Both the position numbers and the translations under genes were made by a program. A stretch of 9,981 nucleotides of DNA, taken from Actinomycetes bacterium (GTDB taxonomy: Bacteria; Actinomycetota; Actinomycetes; Actinomycetales; Beutenbergiaceae). Of this stretch, positions 5,733 to 9,981 are shown piece by piece. Positions within the stretch are counted from its first letter, which is position 1, and each line of letters begins with the position of its first letter. The stretch is from contig JAJYRV010000051.1 of the NCBI GenBank assembly GCA_021793935.1, positions 1-9,981 of the forward strand, given 5' to 3'. The notes under the pieces were generated by a model. The model saw nothing but the letters and a program-made list of their open reading frames with translations. It was not told where the DNA came from and made no database searches.

Positions 5733-7570
5733 CCGGACGAGTGGAAGATCGGGCGGGCTCGGCGCGCACGCAGGGCGTACAGGATCGCGGCGAGGTCGAC
5801 GAACTCCTGGGTGAGCGCGCCGACGACTGCCGGGATCGCCCCCGTCGCGGCGATGCCCATAAGGCCCACGGAAAGGCCGATTCCGATCCAGATCGCCGTG
5901 AGGGCCACCGAGACGGTGTGCTTCGCGATGTGAACCGTATCGACGACCCGGCCCAGGTCGTCGTGCAAGATGACGGCATCCGCCGCTTCGCCCGCGGCGG
6001 TCGCGCCCTTGGCGCCCATCGCGATCCCCACGTCCGCTGCGGCGAGCACCGGGGCGTCGTTGACGCCGTCACCCACCATGAGGGTCGGATGCGGAAACTG
6101 CGAAAGTAGGCGCACCTTGTCCTGCGGGAGCAGTTCGCTGTGCACCTCGGCGATCCCCACTTCGCTCGCGACCGCCGTCGCCGTCGCCTCGCCATCCCCG
6201 GTGAGCATCGCTTGGCGCACCTCGCGGGCAGCGAGCCAGCGAACGACCTCCGGCGCTTCCGCCCGAACCGGATCGGCGAGGATCAAGGCCCCCGCGTACC
6301 TCCCGCCGATAGCGACGTAAGCGGCCGCGTGGCCGGGCTGCAGGGCTGCGGGTTCCGGCCGGTCGGAATCTTCCAGGAGGGCGGCGATGAACGAAAGTTT
6401 ACCGACGCGCACGCGGGTGCCCGCGACGGTGGCCTCCACCCCGTTCGTGGCAATTTCGCTCGCGTCGGTGACGGGGGAGAGCACCAGGTCCCGTTCCTGT
6501 GCTGCGCCAAGAATCCCAGAGGCGAACACGTGGGTGGAGTACTGCTCCGCCGCTGCGGCGGCGCTGAGCACGTCCGTCTCGGTGAAATCCCCGGCGGGGC
6601 GAATCTCCGTGAGCTCCGGACGGCCCTGGGTGAGCGTGCCCGTCTTGTCAAAGGCCGCGGTTCTCACCCTCGAGAGGGCTTCGAGCACCGAACCGCCCTT
6701 GACGATGACACCGTTCTTCGCCGACTGTGAGAGCCCGCCCAGGAACGCGACCGGGGCCGCAATCAGGAGCGGGCAGGGGGTAGCGAGCACGAGCACCTCG
6801 GCGAACCGTGTCGGGTTTCCCGACACCCACCAGGCAATCCCGGCGAGCGCGAGGGAGAACACCGTGAACGGAACCGCGAACCGGTCCGCGAGGCGCACGA
6901 TGGGCGCCTTGGACTCCTGGGCCTCATGGACGAGGGAGATGATGCGCTGGTATTGACTCTCCGACGCCGGGCGCAGGGCGCGGGCAGTGACGGCGTCCGT
7001 GCCGTTGACGGCCCCCGAGGGGACCTCCGCGCCGGCGTTCAGCGTCACGGGCAGACTCTCCCCGGTGAGGGAGGAGGTGTCAAAGGCGGCGGACGGGCTC
7101 ACGAGCTCGACGTCGACGGGCACGGTCTCTGCGGGGCGGATGAGAAGCAGGTCGCCGGGGAGGACTTCGTCGGCCGGGCGATCCTCCGGCGCACCACCCG
7201 TCGCGGGGAGCACGTGGGCGATGTCGGGCGCCCGGTCGAGGAGCGAGGTGAGTTCCCTGCGCGCCCGTTGCTCCGCATAATCCTCCAGCGCCTCCCCACC
7301 GGTGAGCATGAGAGCAACGATGAGCGCCGCGGCATACTCTCCGGTCGCGAGGGTGGCTCCCATCGCAACGACCGCGAGGATATCCAGCCCCCAATGCCCG
7401 CGCAGGATATCTTTGACCATTCCCACGCTCACCCACGTGATAATCCCGAGCACGTAAACGGTCGCGGCGACGCGCGCCGCCGTCGGTACACTCGCGAGGT
7501 AGAGCACCGCGACGAGTAGCCCGACGACGATCGTAGCAAGGACGAGTGGGTAGCGGCGCAGGAGGTTCAT
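5690..7570 (-). CDS. P1B-type heavy-metal transporting ATPase, P1B-5-like (TPCP/QExxD)
   Basis: The protein has 626 aa counted from the ATG at 7568-7570, which lies downstream of a plausible -10; an upstream TTG at 7609 is unlikely. P1B ATPases pump transition metals across the membrane through a phospho-Asp intermediate. Visible, with positions from this ATG, are actuator motif TGES (about 169-172), the membrane metal motif TPCP (264-267), DKTGT with the phosphorylated Asp (308-312), MLTGD (455-459), GDGVND (500-505) and QEFVD in the last helix region (588-592). TPCP plus QExxD is the signature I recall for the P1B-5 subclass linked to Ni/Fe transport. The usual nucleotide-binding HP is His-Val (QYSTHVFA). 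There is no N-terminal CxxC/HMA domain and no C-terminal hemerythrin domain, which some P1B-5 proteins carry. The substrate is inferred. The gene is divergent from the DUF2892-like gene, with a CsoR-type operator between them. Confidence 0.85.
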   Translation of the reverse strand: MNLLRRYPLVLATIVVGLLVAVLYLASVPTAARVAATVYVLGIITWVSVGMVKDILRGHWGLDILAVVAMGATLATGEYAAALIVALMLTGGEALEDYAEQRARRELTSLLDRAPDIAHVLPATGGAPEDRPADEVLPGDLLLIRPAETVPVDVELVSPSAAFDTSSLTGESLPVTLNAGAEVPSGAVNGTDAVTARALRPASESQYQRIISLVHEAQESKAPIVRLADRFAVPFTVFSLALAGIAWWVSGNPTRFAEVLVLATPCPLLIAAPVAFLGGLSQSAKNGVIVKGGSVLEALSRVRTAAFDKTGTLTQGRPELTEIRPAGDFTETDVLSAAAAAEQYSTHVFASGILGAAQERDLVLSPVTDASEIATNGVEATVAGTRVRVGKLSFIAALLEDSDRPEPAALQPGHAAAYVAIGGRYAGALILADPVRAEAPEVVRWLAAREVRQAMLTGDGEATATAVASEVGIAEVHSELLPQDKVRLLSQFPHPTLMVGDGVNDAPVLAAADVGIAMGAKGATAAGEAADAVILHDDLGRVVDTVHIAKHTVSVALTAIWIGIGLSVGLMGIAATGAIPAVVGALTQEFVDLAAILYALRARRARPIFHSSGQRFAAARGELTRV

Positions 7571-7599
7571 AACTCCATTGAACCCCAATAATGGCGTGG

Positions 7600-7605
7600 A
7601 TTCTA
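7600..7605 (-). promoter_or_regulatory. Putative -10 box of the metal ATPase gene
   Basis: The minus-strand TAGAAT (complement of 7600-7605) is a good actinobacterial -10. Transcription would begin near 7593, leaving a 5' UTR of about 25 nt before ATG 7570. GGAG lies only 2-3 nt before that ATG, a short SD spacing. No good -35 is seen, which would fit an activator-dependent or extended -10 promoter. Confidence 0.4.
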
Positions 7606-7683
7606 GCAAGGATAGGCTTGGCTAACCCTCCCATCCCCTAGCGATCCACGCTGCCCGTGCCGAGCAAAGGAAGCGGCCCGAGG

Positions 7684-7699
7684 ATACCCCGCGGGGTAT
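7684..7699. promoter_or_regulatory. Perfect palindromic operator of CsoR/RcnR/CstR type
   Basis: ATACCCCGCGGGGTAT is a 16-bp perfect inverted repeat. Operators of the CsoR-family repressors (CsoR for Cu, RcnR/InrS for Ni/Co, CstR for persulfide) are G/C-tract palindromes flanked by TA, of exactly this type. It overlaps the spacer and the -10 (TATAGT, 7697-7702) of the downstream gene, so a bound protein would repress it. It lies about 80 bp upstream of the divergent ATPase -10. No CsoR-family gene is in the window, so the regulator must be elsewhere. Confidence 0.65.
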
Positions 7700-7702
7700 A
7701 GT
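7697..7702 (+). promoter_or_regulatory. -10 box giving a leaderless start for the DUF2892-like gene
   Basis: TATAGT ends 6 nt before the GTG at 7709, so +1 would fall on the start codon. The -10 shares three bases with the palindromic operator. The -35 position (7674-7679, GCGGCC) is poor. Confidence 0.5.
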
Positions 7703-7708
7703 GTAGGG

Positions 7709-7894
7709 GTGGGCAGACGGAACCGGCGTAGTCATCTTGTGAACCGGATCGTGCGGGCAGCGATCGCGGCGTTCGTCATGGCGTTCGCTCTTGCGAGTTG
7801 GCAGACGCCGCTGGTCGCCGCGTTCGGGGCACTCGCCTCGCTGGGTGTGCTCGTTACGGCGGTCAGGGGCAGGTGCCCGGGGGAGTGCGGGTAA
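7709..7894 (+). CDS. Small DUF2892-like membrane protein
   Basis: The protein has 61 aa and starts at a GTG that is probably the transcription start; GTG 7739 is an alternative. After a basic N terminus (GRRNRRSHLVNRIVR) come two hydrophobic segments (about residues 17-29 and 34-52), separated by a short polar turn. The protein ends with a cysteine pair, RGRCPGECG. This layout, NRIVR, two helices, then a Cys-Pro near the C terminus, matches the YgaP-type DUF2892 transmembrane domain, which normally ends in G-x-CPLY-x-x-x-G. DUF2892 proteins are often found with rhodaneses and CstR-type regulons in sulfur or persulfide handling, though the biochemical role is not settled. The palindromic operator over its promoter supports a metal- or persulfide-responsive gene. 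A strong hairpin lies 22 bp after the stop. The family call rests on pattern only. Confidence 0.6.
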   Translation: MGRRNRRSHLVNRIVRAAIAAFVMAFALASWQTPLVAAFGALASLGVLVTAVRGRCPGECG

Positions 7895-7911
7895 CACTCG
7901 TGGTCCGAGCG

Positions 7912-7942
7912 AAAAGGCCGCCCCCGGGATCCGGGGGCGGCC
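7912..7942 (-). terminator. Strong intrinsic terminator of the baeRF-like gene
   Basis: A 12-bp perfect G+C stem (7916-7927 with 7931-7942) has a 3-nt loop. Read on the minus strand it is followed by TTTT (complement of 7912-7915), and it starts 22 bp after the stop of the minus-strand gene ending at 7965. On the plus strand it also lies just after the DUF2892-like gene but lacks a T-run, so it may work less well in that direction. Confidence 0.8.
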
Positions 7943-7964
7943 GGTCGCGGGATGAGCGGCGCGG

Positions 7965-9077
7965 TTAGACCGGGTAGCGGAACGTCGCCGCTAACGCCGC
8001 GCCGTTCGGCATGTCGTCGGCGCGCACCGCGTACACCTTGCCATTGACGATGAGGGTTCGGCGCAGAATCTCGTCACCGACACCGTAGTTCGAGGCGTCG
8101 TCCTCCGAAGACTCGATCACTTCGGCGGTGGTCTCATCCACGTAACCGGGGATGCGCTGGTCGATATCGACCATGAGCGCATCGATCGCGTTGTACACCG
8201 CGGCGCGGGCGATGTGGGCGAGATCGGTCGACCCGAGGCCCTGGGCGGCTTTCGCCTGGAAGTCCTCGCGGATCTCTGCGATCTCCTGGGCGTACAGGTC
8301 GTCCAGGATCGGGCGAGCTCGTTCGGCAAGTTGCTCCGGGGAGAGGCTTTCAGGGTTACCCGAGATCGTCTCTTGGGCGAGGAACTTATACGAGTTTGTG
8401 CGCCGATAGGCACTGGCCAACGGCTCAGCGGAGGCGAGGATCAACGGGAGTTTCTCTTGGCGTAGCACCGGCAGGATCGCCTTGTTGATGGCGGCGGTGT
8501 ACTGCTGGGCGCGCAGATCGCCGTCCTCACTCCCTTTGCCGAAGGTCGCCCGGCCCGAGAGGTCGAGGTTGAGGTAGGAATCGATGTCGGCCGGCATGTC
8601 CGCCGGTTGCAGTTCCCGCGCGGGGGTATCTGCGGCAACCTTCACCAGCCGCACAGAGTTCTGCGCGAGCGCGAGCACGTACGCCGATTGCGGGAACGTG
8701 ATCGTGCGCAGGAGCGGCTTGATATAGAACCGGTCCGCGATGTCCACGGTCGCGGTGAAACGGTTGGGGAGGCGATAGGTTTCAAACATGCCCTCCGAGA
8801 TGAACACGGCCAGCGAGTTCGACTGGTACTGCCAGAACAAAGCATCCTGAAGGAGGGTCTCCACCGACTCCTTCACCCGCTCAAGCATTTCCTTACCGAC
8901 CTGGGCGGACTCCAGCTGACTGAGCACCTCACGCAACTGGTTCTTCAACTCGATCCGTGCCCGTTCCCCATCTTCAGGAAGCGGCCCTGCGGGAGTGTAA
9001 ATGGAAACGCAATTGGGTTCGCGAACCGCGGCCAAAAGGTCGATATCACCACGGCTTGGGATGTCTTTGTGGGCCAT
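7965..9077 (-). CDS. baeRF-family (archaeo-eukaryotic release factor 1-like) protein
   Basis: The protein has 370 aa. The start is the ATG at 9075-9077, preceded by AAGGAG at good spacing; an in-frame upstream extension to 9116 has no SD. The N terminus (CVSIYTPAGPLPEDGERARIELKNQLREV) looks like the Vxx(Y/S)lpt...r..i.lkNll..a opening of the bacterial eRF1-related (baeRF) families. A middle region, FYIKPLLRTITFPQSAYVLALAQNSVRLVKV, is the typical second-domain strand pattern. A C-terminal L7Ae/pelota-like region includes QEKLPLILASAEPLASAYRRTNSYKFLAQETISGNPESLSP. No GGQ loop is visible where peptidyl-tRNA hydrolases of the eRF1 group carry one, so release activity cannot be assumed. The family has been proposed to act on ribosomes or nucleic acid under stress, but its function is not established. 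It is monocistronic with its own strong terminator. Confidence 0.7.
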   Translation of the reverse strand: MAHKDIPSRGDIDLLAAVREPNCVSIYTPAGPLPEDGERARIELKNQLREVLSQLESAQVGKEMLERVKESVETLLQDALFWQYQSNSLAVFISEGMFETYRLPNRFTATVDIADRFYIKPLLRTITFPQSAYVLALAQNSVRLVKVAADTPARELQPADMPADIDSYLNLDLSGRATFGKGSEDGDLRAQQYTAAINKAILPVLRQEKLPLILASAEPLASAYRRTNSYKFLAQETISGNPESLSPEQLAERARPILDDLYAQEIAEIREDFQAKAAQGLGSTDLAHIARAAVYNAIDALMVDIDQRIPGYVDETTAEVIESSEDDASNYGVGDEILRRTLIVNGKVYAVRADDMPNGAALAATFRYPV

Positions 9078-9154
9078 GAACGATTCTCCTTCACGATCAG
9101 TTCCAACCGCATCCAACGGAGTCGTTCCCCGCCGGTTACCTGCGGTGGACTGCC

Positions 9155-9160
9155 AGTCTA
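9155..9160 (-). promoter_or_regulatory. Possible -10 box of the baeRF-like gene
   Basis: The minus-strand TAGACT (complement of 9155-9160) fits TAnnnT and would give a 5' UTR of about 70 nt before ATG 9077. No clear -35 is visible. The remainder of the 194-bp divergent region 9078-9271 holds a direct repeat AACCGGCCG (9197-9205 and 9247-9255) of unknown meaning. Confidence 0.3.
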
Positions 9161-9257
9161 ATGGTGAGCAGCGTGATTCTGCGGGGCTTTCTACCTAACC
9201 GGCCGTCTTAGCGCGGGCTATCGCCGTGGGACCGCTGATCGCGGCCAACCGGCCGAG

Positions 9258-9263
9258 TAGGGT
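9258..9263 (+). promoter_or_regulatory. -10 box of the SRPBCC-like gene
   Basis: TAGGGT ends 8 nt before the ATG at 9272, which suggests a leaderless or very short-leader mRNA. AAGG (9266-9269) is too close to the ATG to be a normal SD. The -35 region is not recognisable. Confidence 0.4.
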
Positions 9264-9271
9264 AGAAGGCG

Positions 9272-9871
9272 ATGAACCCACGCACCGAAGCCGCCCGCCC
9301 CCGCGTGCCCCGGCACCGGGTTCCCTGGCCCCGGGTTCCCTGGCACTGGGGCGCACCTGCGCGCGCCCGGGTGCCCGCGCGCACCACTGAGATCGGGCCG
9401 CCGATCACGCGCACGGTAGTCACCCGCGCCGACCTGGATTCCCTGATGTTGTGGGTCGCACAGTTGCGCCGGGCGCCCTACTCCTACGACTGGATCGACA
9501 ACCTCGGCAGACGCAGCCCGCGCCGTCCCGACCCGAGCCTTCGCAACCTCAAGGCCGGTGATGCGTTCATGTACATATTCACGGTCAGTTGCTGCGGGCA
9601 AGGCCATGTCGAAGCAAAGATGACCTCCCGGATCCCGCGTGCCATCTTCGGGGAGGTACACATCCGTTACGACGTGCACGACCTCGGCACCGCGAGGGTG
9701 TTGCAGTACACGATGTGGCTCCCGGCCACGAATCTTGCTACCCGAGTGCGGCGCCACCTGCTCGCCTGGGCGGACTTGCCCATGGCGAGAAAGCAACTCC
9801 TCACACTCGCCGCGTTGGCGCATATGACGCCAGCGGACAAGTACGATCGGTCTACCGCTAGGAAGGAGTGA
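9272..9871 (+). CDS. SRPBCC-like protein (polyketide cyclase/START fold), unknown ligand
   Basis: The protein has 199 aa. After an Arg/Pro/Trp-rich N terminus (residues 1-35), the segment LMLWVAQLRRAPYSYDWIDNLGRRSPRRPDPSLRNLKAGD (about 59-98) strongly recalls actinobacterial SRPBCC proteins that carry a W..QlG.gragfYSYDwLDNLGrrs...i.pelq.l.vGD block. The later region is consistent with the beta strands of that fold (FMYIFTVSCCGQGHVEAKMTS, then TRVLQYTMWL-like). The usual first strand/helix with RAPPERVW is not visible upstream, so the N terminus is either divergent or replaced. SRPBCC proteins bind hydrophobic ligands; the ligand here cannot be predicted. It is followed after 3 nt by another gene in the same direction, so the two probably form an operon. 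The N-terminal part contains three tandem 15-bp units. Confidence 0.6.
   Translation: MNPRTEAARPRVPRHRVPWPRVPWHWGAPARARVPARTTEIGPPITRTVVTRADLDSLMLWVAQLRRAPYSYDWIDNLGRRSPRRPDPSLRNLKAGDAFMYIFTVSCCGQGHVEAKMTSRIPRAIFGEVHIRYDVHDLGTARVLQYTMWLPATNLATRVRRHLLAWADLPMARKQLLTLAALAHMTPADKYDRSTARKE
9302..9346 (+). repeat. Three 15-bp tandem units encoding RVP(R/W)(H/P) pentapeptides
   Basis: Codons 11-25 of the SRPBCC-like gene encode RVPRH, RVPWP and RVPWH. At DNA level the second and third units share CCGGGTTCCCTGGC (9316-9329 and 9331-9344), which indicates recent in-frame duplication. Confidence 0.7.
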
Positions 9872-9874
9872 AGC

Positions 9875-9981
9875 ATGGCCGGACTCGTTGTCCTGCACGT
9901 ATCGGACCAGCCCGCGAACATCGCTCGTGCACTCTCCGCCGCGGAACTCATCACCTCCCGCGAGCCGATGCGCGTGCAGGT
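9875..9981 (+). CDS. N-terminal start of an unidentified gene (cut by the window edge)
   Basis: ATG 9875 has a strong SD, AAGGAG (9863-9868), and lies 3 nt after the stop of the SRPBCC-like gene, so co-transcription is likely. The 35 visible codons start MAGLVVLHVSDQPANIARAL and continue with SAAELITSREPMRVQ. A hydrophobic beta-strand (LVVLHV) followed by an amphipathic helix (ANIARALSAAELI) is compatible with many alpha/beta folds. The family cannot be assigned from this fragment. Confidence 0.6.
   Translation, partial: MAGLVVLHVSDQPANIARALSAAELITSREPMRVQ

Noticed and set aside
7571..7609. N-terminal extension of the metal ATPase to a TTG at 7609
   Set aside because: The TTG lies upstream of the likely -10 (7600-7605), has no SD, and the extension adds no conserved residues.
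9197..9255. AACCGGCCG direct repeat as an operator pair
   Set aside because: Only 9 bp and GC-rich, 50 bp apart, with no match to a known operator; chance occurrence cannot be excluded, so it is only mentioned in the promoter note.

Overview
The window comes from a high-GC Actinomycetota chromosome (Actinomycetales/Micrococcales-like). The reasons are GC-rich codon use, GTG starts, several promoters with a TAnnnT -10 box placed so that the start codon is at or next to +1 (leaderless genes), and an Erm protein that reads closest to actinobacterial ErmX. The assignment is by pattern recognition; no database search was run.

Layout. (1) 1-348: the C-terminal end of an unidentified membrane protein. 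(2) 349-3025, plus strand: a compact operon. It opens with a 20-codon leader ORF (406-468) and GC-rich RNA hairpins, then an Erm-type 23S rRNA adenine methyltransferase (565-1347). Two membrane lipid-metabolism genes follow with 4-bp overlaps: a CDP-alcohol phosphatidyltransferase (1344-2033) and a CdsA-family phosphatidate cytidylyltransferase (2030-3025). These two resemble E. coli YnbA and YnbB, a little-characterised pair. (3) 2998-4320, minus strand: a MATE-family efflux protein, convergent with and overlapping the cytidylyltransferase. (4) 4467-5732, plus strand: a cation:proton antiporter, transcribed divergently from the MATE gene. (5) 5690-7570, minus strand: a P1B-type metal ATPase with TPCP and QExxD motifs (P1B-5-like, Ni/Fe class). 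(6) 7709-7894, plus strand: a small DUF2892-like membrane protein under a perfect ATACCCC/GGGGTAT palindrome of CsoR/RcnR/CstR type. (7) 7965-9077, minus strand: a baeRF-type (eRF1-like) protein followed by a strong intrinsic terminator. (8) 9272-9871, plus strand: an SRPBCC-like protein with an Arg/Pro/Trp repeat near its N terminus. (9) 9875-9981: the start of an unidentified gene.

The most noteworthy region is 360-3025. A likely leaderless, WhiB7-like promoter drives a leader peptide/hairpin arrangement typical of macrolide-inducible erm attenuators. The erm gene is tightly coupled to a phospholipid head-group module whose two enzymes both carry changes at conserved motif positions. This suggests that ribosome protection and membrane-lipid remodelling are co-induced by translation-inhibiting antibiotics. 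The second point of interest is the metal/sulfide-type operator between the metal ATPase and the DUF2892 gene. No gap longer than 300 bp lacks a gene, and no tRNA, rRNA, CRISPR array or insertion sequence was seen.
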